From: Coriaria nepalensis
Lineage: Eukaryota > Streptophyta > Magnoliopsida > Cucurbitales > Coriariaceae
DNA: 64,000 nucleotides
Direction of reading: 5' to 3'
Assembly (NCBI GenBank): GCA_027186245.1
Contig: CP114481.1
Coordinates: forward strand, 46,655,501-46,719,500
In this document: positions 14,727 to 27,700 of the stretch, piece after piece
Layout of the letters: each line of letters opens with the position of its first letter
How positions within the stretch are numbered: the stretch's first letter is position 1
Notes under the pieces: generated by a model
The model's input: the letters and a program-made list of their open reading frames with translations, nothing else
What the model was told of the DNA's origin: nothing
Database searches by the model: none
Program-made: the position numbers and the translations under genes

Positions 14727-14752
14727 TCATTTCAATGAGTCATTTCAACTCA
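14727..14752. repeat. 13-bp direct repeat and overlapping dyads around TGAGTCA (example)
   Basis: Consensus positions 93-118. TCATTTCAA occurs at 93-101 and 106-114, exactly 13 bp apart. Overlapping it are two imperfect palindromes: TCATT-TC-AATGA (93-104) and TGAGT-N7-ACTCA (102-106 with 114-118). TGAGTCA at 102-108 equals an AP-1/GCN4-type core by sequence. Variants GAGCAATTTC, TTAGTC and TGTGTC abolish that core in many monomers, while 93-101 is almost always kept. A small internal duplication in the ancestry of the monomer is a simple explanation. Confidence 0.6.
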
Positions 14753-17700
14753 ATATCTTCTTTCAAAGCAAGTCGAACGCATTCTATTTTTGCACTACAA
14801 ACACAAGTTTTGTGCATAACTTGCAAATGATCAATGCAGGTAAAGTGTGCATTCATTTAACCTTAAAATCATTTCAATGAGTCAGTCCAAGTCAATAACT
14901 TATTTCAAAGCAATTCGACCAAATTCTATTTTTGCACTACAAACACAAGTTTTGTGCATAACTTGCAAATGATCAATGAAAGGAAAGTGTCCATTCGTTT
15001 AACCTTAAAATCATTTCAATGAGTCATTTCAAGTCAATAACTTATTTCAAAGCAATTCGAACGAATTCTATTTTTGCACTACAAACATCAGTTTTGTGCA
15101 TAACTTGCAAATGATCAATGCAGGGAAAGTGTGCATTCGTTTAACCTTAAAATCATTTCAATGAGTCATTTCAAGTCAATAACTTATTTCAAAGCAATTC
15201 GAACGACTTCTATTTTTGCACTACAAACACAAGTTTTGTGAATAACTTGCAAATGATCAATGCAAGGAACGTGTCCATTCGTTTAACCTTAAAATCATTT
15301 CAATGAGTCACTTCATGTCAATAACTTATTTCAAAGCAAGCCGAACGCATTCTATTTTTGCACGACAAACACAAGTTTTGTGCATAACTTGCAAATGATC
15401 AATGCAAGGAAAGTGTGCATTCGTTTAACCTTAAAATCATTTCAATGAGTCATTTCAACTCAATATCTTGTTTCAAAGCAAGTCGAACGCATTCTATTTT
15501 TGCACTATAAACACAAGTTTTGTGCATAACTTGCAAATGATCAATGCAAGGAAAGTGTGCATTCATTTAACCTTAAAATCATTTCAATGAGTCATTTCAA
15601 ATCAATAACTTATTTCGAAGCAAGTCGAACGCATTCTATTTTTGCACTACAAACACAAGTTTTGTGCATAACTTGCAAATGATCAATGCAAGGAAAGTGT
15701 CCATTCGTTTAACCTTAAAATCATTTCAATGAGTCATTTCAACTCAATATCTTGTTTCAAAGCAAGTCCAACGCATTTTATTTTTGCACTACAAACACAA
15801 GTTTTGTGCATAACTTGCAAATGATCAATGCAAGGAAAGTGTGCATTCATTTAACCTTAAAATCATTTCAATGTGTCATTTCAACTCAATATCTTCTTTC
15901 AAAGCAATTTGAACGAATTCTATTTTTTCACTACAAACACAACTTTTGTGCATAACTTGCAAATGATCAATGCAAGGAAAGTGTGCATTCGTTTAACCTT
16001 AAAATCATTTCAATGAGTCATTTCAACTCAATAACTTATTTCGAAGCAAGTCGAACGCTTTCTATTTTTGCACTACAAACACAAGTTTTGTGCATAACTT
16101 GCAAATGATCAATGCAAGGAAAGTGTCCATTCGTTTAACCTTAAAATCATTTCAATGAGTCATTTCAAATCAATAACTTATTTCGAAGCAAGTCGAACGC
16201 ATTCTATTTTTGCACTACAAACACAAGTTTTGTGCATAACTTGCAAATGATCAATGCAAGGAAAGTGTGCATTCGTTTAACCTTAAAATCATTTCAATGA
16301 GTCATTTCAACTCAATATCTTCTTTCAAAGCAAGCCGAACGCATTTTATTTTTGCATTACAAACACAAGTGTTGTGCATAACTTGCAAATGATCAATGCA
16401 AGGAAAGTGTGCATTCGTTTAACCTTAAAATCATTTCAATGAGTCATTTCAACTCAATATCTTCTTTCAAATCAAGTCGAACGCATTCTATTTTTGCACT
16501 ACAAACACAAGTTTTGTGCATAACTTGCAAATGATGAATGCAAGGAAAGTGTGCATTCGTTTAACCTTAAAATCATTTCAATGAGTCATTTCAACTCAAT
16601 ATCTTCTTTCAAAGCAATCCGAACGAATTCTATTTTTGCACTACAAACACAAGTTTTGTGCATAACTTGCAAATGATCAATGCAAGGAAAGTGTGCGTTC
16701 GTTTAACCTTAAAATCATTTCAATGAGTCATTTCAAATCAATAACTTATTTCGAAGCAAGTCGAACGCATTCTATTTTTGCACTACAAACACAAGTTTCG
16801 TGCATAACTTGCAAATGATGAATGCAAGGAAAGTGTGCATTCGTTTAACCTTAAAATCATTTCAATGAGCAATTTCAAGTCAATAACTTATTTCGAAGCA
16901 AGTCGAACGCATTCTATTTTTGCACTACAAACACAAGTTTTGTGCATAACTTGCAAATGATCAATGAATGGAAAGTGTCTATTCGTTTAACCTTAAAATC
17001 ATTTCAATGAGTCATTTCATGTCAATAACTTATTTCAAAGCAATTCGAACGAATTCTATTTTTGCACTACAAACACAAGTTTTGTGCATAACTTGCAAAT
17101 GATCAATGCAAGGAAAGTGTGCATTCGTTTAACCTTAAAATCATTTCAATGAGTCATTTCAACTCAATATCTTCTTTCAAAGCAAGTCGAACGCATTCTA
17201 TTTTTGCACTACAAACACAAGTTTTGTGCATAACTTGCAAATGATCAATGCAGGTAAAGTGTGCATTCATTTAACCTTAAAATCATTTCAATGAGTCAGT
17301 CCAAGTCAATAACTTATTTCAAAGCAATTCGACCAAATTCTATTTTTGCACTACAAACACAAGTTTTGTGCATAACTTGCAAATGATCAATGAAAGGAAA
17401 GTGTCCATTCGTTTAACCTTAAAATCATTTCAATGAGTCATTTCAAGTCAATAACTTATTTCAAAGCAATTCGAACGAATTCTATTTTTGCACTACAAAC
17501 ATCAGTTTTGTGCATAACTTGCAAATGATCAATGCAGGGAAAGTGTGCATTCGTTTAACCTTAAAATCATTTCAATGAGTCATTTCAAGTCAATAACTTA
17601 TTTCAAAGCAATTCGAACGACTTCTATTTTTGCACTACAAACACAAGTTTTGTGAATAACTTGCAAATGATCAATGCAAGGAAAGTGTCCATTCGTTTAA

Positions 17701-20700
17701 CCTTAAAATCATTTCAATGAGTCATTTCAAGTCAATAACTTATTTCGAAGCAAGTCGAACGCATTCTATTTTTGCACTACAAACACAAGTTTTGTGCATA
17801 ACTTGCAAATGATCAATGCAAGGAAAGTGTCCATTCGTTTAACCTTAAAATCATTTCAATGAGTCATTTCAACTCAATATCTTGTTTCAAAGCAAGTCCA
17901 ACGCATTTTATTTTTGCACTACAAACACAAGTTTTGTGCATAACTTGCAAATGATCAATGCAAGGAAAGTGTGCATTCATTTAACCTTAAAATCATTTCA
18001 ATGTGTCATTTCAACTCAATATCTTCTTTCAAAGCAATTTGAACGAATTCTATTTTTTCACTACAAACACAACTTTTGTGCATAACTTGCAAATGATCAA
18101 TGCAAGGAAAGTGTGCATTCGTTTAACCTTAAAATCATTTCAATGAGTCATTTCAACTCAATAACTTATTTCGAAGCAAGTCGAACGCATTCTATTTTTG
18201 CACTACAAACACAAGTTTTGTGCATAAGTTGCAAATGATCAATGCAAGGAAAGTGTGCATTCGTTTAACCTTAAAATCATTTCAATGAATCATTTCAACT
18301 CAATATCTTGTTTCAAAGCAAGTAGAACGCATTCTATTTTTGCACTACAAACACAACTTTTGTGCATAACTTGCAAATGATCAATGCAAGGAAAGTGTGC
18401 ATTCGTTTAACCTTAAAATCATTTCAATGAGTCATTTAATGTCAATAACTTATTTCAAAGCAAGCCGAACGCATTCTATTTTTGCACTACAAACACAAGT
18501 TTTGTGCATAACTTGCAAATGATCAATGCAGGTAAAGTGTGCATTCGTTTAACCTTAAAATCATTTCAATGAGTCATTTCAACTCAATATCTTCTTTCAA
18601 AGCAAGTAGAACGCATTCTATTTTTGCACTACAAACACAAGTTTTGTGCATAACTTGCGAATGATCAATGCAAGGAAAGTGTCCATTCGTTTAACCTTAA
18701 AATCATTTCAATGAGTCATTTCAACTCAATATCTTGTTTCAAAGCAAGTCCAACGCATTTTATTTTTGCACTACAAACACAAGTTTTGTGCATAACTTGC
18801 AAATGATCAATGCAAGGAAAGTGTGCATTCGTTTAACCTTAAAATCATTTCAATGAGCAATTTCAAGTCAATAACTTATTTCGAACCAAGTCGAACGCTT
18901 TCTATTTTTGCACTACAAACACAAGTTTTGTGCATAACTTGCAAATGATCAATGCAAGGAAAGTGTGCATTCGTTTAACCTTAAAATCATTTCAATGAGT
19001 CATTTCAAGTCAATAACTTATTTCAAAGCAAGTCGAACGCATTCTATTTTTGCACTACAAACACAATTTTTGTGCATAACTTGCAAATGATCAATGCAAG
19101 GAAAGTGTGCATTCGTTTAACCTTAAAATCATTTCAATGAATCATTTCAAATCAATAACTTATTTCGAAGCAAGTCGAACGCATTCTATTTTTGCACTAC
19201 AAACAAAAGTTTTGTGCATAACTTGCAAATGATCAATGCAAGGAAAGTGTGCATTCGTTTAACCTTAAAATCATTTCAATGAGTCATTTCAACTCAATAA
19301 CTTATTTCGAAGCAAGTCGAACGCTTTCTATTTTTGCACTACAAACACAAGTTTTGTGCATAACTTGCAAATGATCAATGCAAGGAAAGTGTCCATTCGT
19401 TTAACCTTAAAATCATTTCAATGAGTCATTTCAAATCAATAACTTATTTCGAAGCAAGTCGAACGCATTCTATTTTTGCACTACAAACACAAGTTTTGTG
19501 CATAACTTGCAAATGATCAATGCAAGGAAAGTGTGCATTCGTTTAACCTTAAAATCATTTCAATGAGTCATTTCAACTCAATATCTTCTTTCAAAGCAAG
19601 CCGAACGCATTTTATTTTTGCATTACAAACACAAGTGTTGTGCATAACTTGCAAATGATCAATGCAAGGAAAGTGTGCATTCGTTTAACCTTAAAATCAT
19701 TTCAATGAGTCATTTCAACTCAATATCTTCTTTCAAATCAAGTCGAACGCATTCTATTTTTGCACTACAAACACAAGTTTTGTGCATAACTTGCAAATGA
19801 TGAATGCAAGGAAAGTGTGCATTCGTTTAACCTTAAAATCATTTCAATGAGTCATTTCAACTCAATATCTTCTTTCAAAGCAATTCGAACGAATTCTATT
19901 TTTGCACTACAAACACAAGTTTTGTGCATAACTTGCAAATGATCAATGCAAGGAAAGTGTGCGTTCGTTTAACCTTAAAATCATTTCAATGAGTCATTTC
20001 AAATCAATAACTTATTTCGAAGCAAGTCGAACGCATTCTATTTTTGCACTACAAACACAAGTTTCGTGCATAACTTGCAAATGATGAATGCAAGGAAAGT
20101 GTGCATTCGTTTAACCTTAAAATCATTTCAATGAGCAATTTCAAGTCAATAACTTATTTCGAAGCAAGTCGAACGCATTCTATTTTTGCACTACAAACAC
20201 AAGTTTTGTGCATAACTTGCAAATGATCAATGAATGGAAAGTGTCTATTCGTTTAACCTTAAAATCATTTCAATGAGTCATTTCATGTCAATAACTTATT
20301 TCAAAGCAATTCGAACGAATTCTATTTTTGCACTACAAACACAAGTTTTGTGCATAACTTGCAAATGATCAATGCAAGGAAAGTGTGCATTCGTTTAACC
20401 TTAAAATCATTTCAATGAGTCATTTCAACTCAATATCTTCTTTCAAAGCAAGTCGAACGCATTCTATTTTTGCACTACAAACACAAGTTTTGTGCATAAC
20501 TTGCAAATGATCAATGCAGGTAAAGTGTGCATTCATTTAACCTTAAAATCATTTCAATGAGTCAGTCCAAGTCAATAACTTATTTCAAAGCAATTCGACC
20601 AAATTCTATTTTTGCACTACAAACACAAGTTTTGTGCATAACTTGCAAATGATCAATGAAAGGAAAGTGTCCATTCGTTTAACCTTAAAATCATTTCAAT

Positions 20701-23399
20701 GAGTCATTTCAAGTCAATAACTTATTTCAAAGCAATTCGAACGAATTCTATTTTTGCACTACAAACATCAGTTTTGTGCATAACTTGCAAATGATCAATG
20801 CAGGGAAAGTGTGCATTCGTTTAACCTTAAAATCATTTCAATGAGTCATTTCAAGTCAATAACTTATTTCAAAGCAATTCGAACGACTTCTATTTTTGCA
20901 CTACAAACACAAGTTTTGTGAATAACTTGCAAATGATCAATGCAAGGAACGTGTCCATTCGTTTAACCTTAAAATCATTTCAATGAGTCACTTCATGTCA
21001 ATAACTTATTTCAAAGCAAGCCGAACGCATTCTATTTTTGCACGACAAACACAAGTTTTGTGCATAACTTGCAAATGATCAATGCAAGGAAAGTGTGCAT
21101 TCGTTTAACCTTAAAATCATTTCAATGAGTCATTTCAACTCAATATCTTGTTTCAAAGCAAGTCGAACGCATTCTATTTTTGCACTATAAACACAAGTTT
21201 TGTGCATAACTTGCAAATGATCAATGCAAGGAAAGTGTGCATTCATTTAACCTTAAAATCATTTCAATGAGTCATTTCAAATCAATAACTTATTTCGAAG
21301 CAAGTCGAACGCATTCTATTTTTGCACTACAAACACAAGTTTTGTGCATAACTTGCAAATGATCAATGCAAGGAAAGTGTCCATTCGTTTAACCTTAAAA
21401 TCATTTCAATGAGTCATTTCAACTCAATATCTTGTTTCAAAGCAAGTCCAACGCATTTTATTTTTGCACTACAAACACAAGTTTTGTGCATAACTTGCAA
21501 ATGATCAATGCAAGGAAAGTGTGCATTCATTTAACCTTAAAATCATTTCAATGTGTCATTTCAACTCAATATCTTCTTTCAAAGCAATTTGAACGAATTC
21601 TATTTTTTCACTACAAACACAACTTTTGTGCATAACTTGCAAATGATCAATGCAAGGAAAGTGTGCATTCGTTTAACCTTAAAATCATTTCAATGAGTCA
21701 TTTCAACTCAATAACTTATTTCGAAGCAAGTCGAACGCTTTCTATTTTTGCACTACAAACACAAGTTTTGTGCATAACTTGCAAATGATCAATGCAAGGA
21801 AAGTGTCCATTCGTTTAACCTTAAAATCATTTCAATGAGTCATTTCAAATCAATAACTTATTTCGAAGCAAGTCGAACGCATTCTATTTTTGCACTACAA
21901 ACACAAGTTTTGTGCATAACTTGCAAATGATCAATGCAAGGAAAGTGTGCATTCGTTTAACCTTAAAATCATTTCAATGAGTCATTTCAACTCAATATCT
22001 TCTTTCAAAGCAAGCCGAACGCATTTTATTTTTGCATTACAAACACAAGTGTTGTGCATAACTTGCAAATGATCAATGCAAGGAAAGTGTGCATTCGTTT
22101 AACCTTAAAATCATTTCAATGAGTCATTTCAACTCAATATCTTCTTTCAAATCAAGTCGAACGCATTCTATTTTTGCACTACAAACACAAGTTTTGTGCA
22201 TAACTTGCAAATGATGAATGCAAGGAAAGTGTGCATTCGTTTAACCTTAAAATCATTTCAATGAGTCATTTCAACTCAATATCTTCTTTCAAAGCAATCC
22301 GAACGAATTCTATTTTTGCACTACAAACACAAGTTTTGTGCATAACTTGCAAATGATCAATGCAAGGAAAGTGTGCGTTCGTTTAACCTTAAAATCATTT
22401 CAATGAGTCATTTCAAATCAATAACTTATTTCGAAGCAAGTCGAACGCATTCTATTTTTGCACTACAAACACAAGTTTCGTGGATAACTTGCAAATGATG
22501 AATGCAAGGAAAGTGTGCATTCGTTTAACCTTAAAATCATTTCAATGAGCAATTTCAAGTCAATAACTTATTTCGAAGCAAGTCGAACGCATTCTATTTT
22601 TGCACTACAAACACAAGTTTTGTGCATAACTTGCAAATGATCAATGAATGGAAAGTGTCTATTCGTTTAACCTTAAAATCATTTCAATGAGTCATTTCAT
22701 GTCAATAACTTATTTCAAAGCAATTCGAACGATTTCTATTTTTGCACTACAAACACAAGTTTTGTGCATAACTTGCAAATGATCAATGCAAGGAAAGTGT
22801 GCATTCGTTTAACCTTAAAATCATTTCAATGAGTCATTTCAACTCAATATCTTCTTTCAAAGCAAGTCGAACGCATTCTATTTTTGCACTACAAACACAA
22901 GTTTTGTGCATAACTTGCAAATGATCAATGCAGGTAAAGTGTGCATTCATTTAACCTTAAAATCATTTCAATGAGTCAGTCCAAGTCAATAACTTATTTC
23001 AAAGCAATTCGACCAAATTCTATTTTTGCACTACAAACACAAGTTTTGTGCATAACTTGCAAATGATCAATGAAAGGAAAGTGTCCATTCGTTTAACCTT
23101 AAAATCATTTCAATGAGTCATTTCAAGTCAATAACTTATTTCAAAGCAATTCGAACGATTTCTATTTTTGCACTACAAACATCAGTTTTGTGCATAACTT
23201 GCAAATGATCAATGCAGGGAAAGTGTGCATTCGTTTAACCTTAAAATCATTTCAATGAGTCATTTCAAGTCAATAACTTATTTCAAAGCAATTCGAACGA
23301 CTTCTATTTTTGCACTACAAACACAAGTTTTGTGAATAACTTGCAAATGATCAATGCAAGGAAAGTGTCCATTCGTTTAACCTTAAAATCATTTCAATG

Positions 23400-24755
23400 A
23401 GTCATTTCAAGTCAATAACTTATTTCGAAGCAAGTCGAACGCATTCTATTTTTGCACTACAAACACAAGTTTTGTGCATAACTTGCAAATGATCAATGCA
23501 AGGAAAGTGTCCATTCGTTTAACCTTAAAATCATTTCAATGAGTCATTTCAACTCAATATCTTGTTTCAAAGCAAGTCCAACGCATTTTATTTTTGCACT
23601 ACAAACACAAGTTTTGTGCATAACTTGCAAATGATCAATGCAAGGAAAGTGTGCATTCATTTAACCTTAAAATCATTTCAATGTGTCATTTCAACTCAAT
23701 ATCTTCTTTCAAAGCAATTTGAACGAATTCTATTTTTTCACTACAAACACAACTTTTGTGCATAACTTGCAAATGATCAATGCAAGGAAAATGTGCATTC
23801 GTTTAACCTTAAAATCTTTTCAATGAGTCATTTCAACTCAATAACTTATTTCGAAGCAAGTTGAACGCTTTCTATTTTTGCACTACAAACACAAGTTTTG
23901 TGCATAACTTGCAAATGATCAATGCAAGGAAAGTGTCCATTCGTTTAACCTTTAAATCATTTCAATGAGTCATTTCAACTCAATATCTTGTTTCAAATCA
24001 AGTCCAACGCATTTTATTTTTGCACTATAAACACAAGTTTTGTGCATAACTTGCAAATGATCAATGCAAGGAAAGTGTGCATTCATTTAACCTTAAAATC
24101 ATTTCAATGAGTCATTTCAAGTCAATAACTTATTTCGAAGCAAGTCGAACGCATTCTATTTTTGCACTACAAACACAAGTTTTGTGCATAACTTGCAAAT
24201 GATCAATGCAAGGAAAGTGTCCATTCGTTTAACCTTAAAATCATTTCAATGAGTCATTTCAACTCAATATCTTGTTTCAAAGCAAGTCCAACGCATTTTA
24301 TTTTTGCACTACAAACACAAGTTTTGTGCATAACTTGCAAATGATCAATGCAAGGAAAGTGTGCATTCATTTAACCTTAAAATCATTTCAATGTGTCATT
24401 TCAACTCAATATCTTCTTTCAAAGCAATTTGAACGAATTCTATTTTTTCACTACAAACACAACTTTTGTGCATAACTTGCAAATGATCAATGCAAGGAAA
24501 ATGTGCATTCGTTTAACCTTAAAATCTTTTCAATGAGTCATTTCAACTCAATAACTTATTTCGAAGCAAGTTGAACGCTTTCTATTTTTGCACTACAAAC
24601 ACAAGTTTTGTGCATAACTTGCAAATGATCAATGCAAGGAAAGTGTCCATTCGTTTAACCTTTAAATCATTTCAATGAGTCATTTCAACTCAATATCTTG
24701 TTTCAAATCAAGTCCAACGCATTTTATTTTTGCACTACAAACACAAGTTTTGTGC
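23400..24755 (+). repeat. 5-mer (710 bp) tandem duplication
   Basis: About 23,400-24,109 and 24,110-24,755 match at offset 710 (5 monomers). Both hold the CAAGTCCAACGCATTTTATT monomer, the TATTTTTTCAC monomer, the GGAAAATGTGC plus AAAATCTTTTC monomer, GTTGAACGC, and TTTCAAATCAAGTCC (near 23,991 and 24,701). The first copy has CACTATAAAC near 24,021, where the second has CACTACAAAC. The block joins the 36/40-mer region to the dimer block. Confidence 0.7.
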
Positions 24756-27700
24756 ATAACTTGCAAATGATCAATGCAAGGAAAGTGTGCATTCATTTAA
24801 CCTTAAAATCATTTCAATGTGTCATTTCAACTCAATATCTTCTTTCAAAGCAATTTGAACGAATTCTATTTTTTCACTACAAACACAACTTTTGTGCATA
24901 ACTTGCAAATGATCAATGCAAGGAAAGTGTGCATTCGTTTAACCTTAAAATCATTTCAATGAGTCATTTCAACTCAATAACTTATTTCGAAGCAAGTCGA
25001 ACGCATTCTATTTTTGCACTACAAACACAAGTTTTGTGCATAACTTGCAAATGATCAATGCAAGGAAAGTGTGCATTCATTTAACCTTAAAATCATTTCA
25101 ATGTGTCATTTCAACTCAATATCTTCTTTCAAAGCAATTTGAACGAATTCTATTTTTTCACTACAAACACAACTTTTGTGCATAACTTGCAAATGATCAA
25201 TGCAAGGAAAGTGTGCATTCGTTTAACCTTAAAATCATTTCAATGAGTCATTTCAACTCAATAACTTATTTCGAAGCAAGTCGAACGCATTCTATTTTTG
25301 CACTACAAACACAAGTTTTGTGCATAACTTGCAAATGATCAATGCAAGGAAAGTGTGCATTCATTTAACCTTAAAATCATTTCAATGTGTCATTTCAACT
25401 CAATATCTTCTTTCAAAGCAATTAGAACGAATTCTATTTTTTCACTACAAACACAACTTTTGTGCATAACTTGCAAATGATCAATGCAAGGAAAGTGTGC
25501 ATTCGTTTAACCTTAAAATCATTTCAATGAGTCATTTCAACTCAATAACTTATTTCGAAGCAAGTCGAACGCATTCTATTTTTGCACTACAAACACAAGT
25601 TTTGTGCATAACTTGCAAATGATCAATGCAAGGAAAGTGTCCATTCGTTTAACCTTAAAATCATTTCAATGAGTCATTTCAACTCAATATCTTCTTTCAA
25701 AGCAATTCGAACGAATTCTATTTTTGCACTACAAACACAAGTTTTGTGCATAACTTGCAAATGATCAATGCAAGGAAAGTGTGCATTCGTTTAACCTTAA
25801 AATCATTTCAATGAGTCATTTCATGTCAATAACTTATTTCGAAGCAAGTCGAACGCATTCTATTTTTGCACTACAAACACAAGTTTTGTGCATAACTTGC
25901 AAATGATCAGTGCAAGGAAAGTGTGCATCCGTTTAACCTTAAAATCATTTCAATGAGTCATTTCAACTCAATATCTTGTTTCAAAGCAAGTCGAACGCAT
26001 TTTATTTTTGCACTACAAACACAAGTTTTGTGCATAACTTGCAAATGATCAATGCAAGGAAAGTGTGCATTCGTTTAACCTTAAAATCATTTCAATGAGT
26101 CATTTCAACTCAATATCTTCTTTCAAAGCAAGTCGAACGCATTCTATTTTTGCACTACAAACACAAGTTTTGTGCATAACTTGCAAATGATCAATGCAGG
26201 TAAAGTGTGCATTCGTTTAACCTTAAAATAATTTCAATGAGTCAGTCCAAGTCAATAACTTATTTCAAAGCAATTCGAACAAATTCTATTTTTGCACTAC
26301 AAACACAAGTTTTGTGCATAACTTGCAAATGATGAATGAAAGGAAAGTGTCCATTCGTTTAACCTTAAAATCATTTCAATGAGTCATTTCAAGTCAATAA
26401 CTTATTTCAAAGCAATTCGAACGAATTCTATTTTTGCACTACAAACACAAGTTTTGTGCGTAACTTGCAAATGATCAATGCAAGGAAAGTGTGCATTCGT
26501 TTAACCTTAAAATCATTTCAATGAGTCATTTCATGTCAATAACTTATTTCAAAGCAAGCCGAACGCATTCTATTTTTGCACTACAAACACAAGTTTTGTG
26601 CATAACTTGCAAATGATCAATGAAAGGAAAGTGTCCATTCGTTTAACCTTAAAATCATTTCAATGAGTCATTTCAAGTCAATAACTTATTTCAAAGCAAT
26701 TCGAACGAATTCTATTTTTGCACTACAAACACAAGTTTTGTGCATAACTTGCAAATGATCAATGCAAGGAAAGTGTGCATTCGTTTAACCTTAAAATCAT
26801 TTCAATGAGTCATTTCATGTCAATGACTTATTTAAAAGCAAGCCGAACGCATTCTATTTTTGCACTACAAACACAAGTTTTGTGCATAACTTGCAAATGA
26901 TCAATGCAAGGAAAGTGTGCATTCGTTTAACCTTAAAATCATTTCAATGAGTCATTTCAACTCATTATCTTCTTTCAAAGCAATCCGAACGAATTCTATT
27001 TTTGCACTACAAACACAACTTTTGTGCATAACTTGCAAATGATCACTGCAAGGAAAGTGTGCATTCGTTTAACCTTAAAATCATTTCAATGAGTCATTTC
27101 AAATCAATAACTTATTTCGAAGCAAGTCGAACGCATTCTATTTTTGCACTACAAACACAAGTTTTGTGCATAACTTGCAAATGATCAATGCAAGGAAAGT
27201 GTGCATTCGTTTAACCTTAAAATCATTTCAATGAGTCATTTCAACTCAATATCTTCTTTCAAAGCAAGCCGAACGCATTTTATTTTTGCACTACAAGCAC
27301 AAGTTTTGTGCATAACTTGCAAATGATCAATGCAAGGAAAGTGTGCATTCGTTTAACCTTAAAATCATTTCAATGAGTCATTTCAACTCAATATCTTGTT
27401 TCAAAGCAATTCGAACGAATTCTATTTTTGCACTACAAACACAAGTTTTGCGCATAACTTGCAAATGATCAATGCAAGGAAAGTGTGCATTCGTTTAACC
27501 TTAAAATCATTTCAATGAGTCATTTCAAGTCAATAACTTATTTCAAAGCAATTCGAACGACTTCTATTTTTGCACTACAAACACAAGTTTTGTGAATAAC
27601 TTGCAAATGATCAATGCAAGGAAAGTGTCCATTCGCTTAACCTTAAAATCATTTCAATGAGTCATTTCAACTCAATATCTTCTTTCAAAGCAATTCAAAC

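Larger units (their letters stand above)
14635..14776 (+). repeat. Reference monomer (exact majority consensus)
   Basis: This copy equals the majority consensus I derived by eye and serves as the coordinate system for other entries (position 1 = A of ACGCAT). Landmarks: T5 tract 11-15; TGCAC 15-19; CACAA 26-30 and TTGTG 34-38; CTTGCA 44-49; TGATCA 52-57; TGCAAG 59-64; GTGCATTCG 71-79; GTTTAACCTTAAAATC 79-94; TCATTTCAA at 93-101 and again at 106-114; TGAGTCA 102-108; TTCTTTCAAAG 124-134; GCAAGTCGA 134-142. CpG sites fall at 2-3, 78-79 and 140-141. Most variation lies at 136-142 with 1-8, at 61-74 and at 113-126. The blocks 9-60 and 79-101 change least. Confidence 0.9.
12735..23790 (+). repeat. 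36/40-mer HOR (5,112 / 5,680 bp) tandem duplication
   Basis: About 12,735-14,690 matches 17,847-19,802 at offset 5,112 (36 monomers). About 14,690-18,110 matches 20,370-23,790 at offset 5,680 (40 monomers). The offset change means that copy 1 lacks a four-monomer (568-bp) block present in copy 2 at about 19,802-20,369. Landmarks: GCATAAGTTGC at 13,110 and 18,222; GCATTAC at 14,508/19,620 and 16,354/22,034. Rare differences include GTGGATAAC near 22,480 and GATTTCTATT near 22,731 and 23,156. This is the longest local duplication in the window. Confidence 0.8.

Noticed and set aside
14711..14727. CENP-B box candidate at ATTCGTTTAACCTTAAA
   Set aside because: TTCG and the central A of the vertebrate box are present, but the required CGGG half is TTAA, so only part of the essential positions match. 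No better match was found on either strand.
14736..14742. TGAGTCA as a functional AP-1/GCN4 site
   Set aside because: It is a 7-bp match in a repeated monomer and is destroyed in many copies (GAGCAATTTC, TTAGTC, TGTGTC). Sequence alone gives no support for function.
14772..14800. Pol III promoter on the minus strand (B-box-like GTTCGACTT, A-box-like TAGTGCAAAAA)
   Set aside because: Each misses one consensus base and the two are only about 8 nt apart, too close for a type 2 promoter. The B-box-like patch lies in the most variable part of the monomer.
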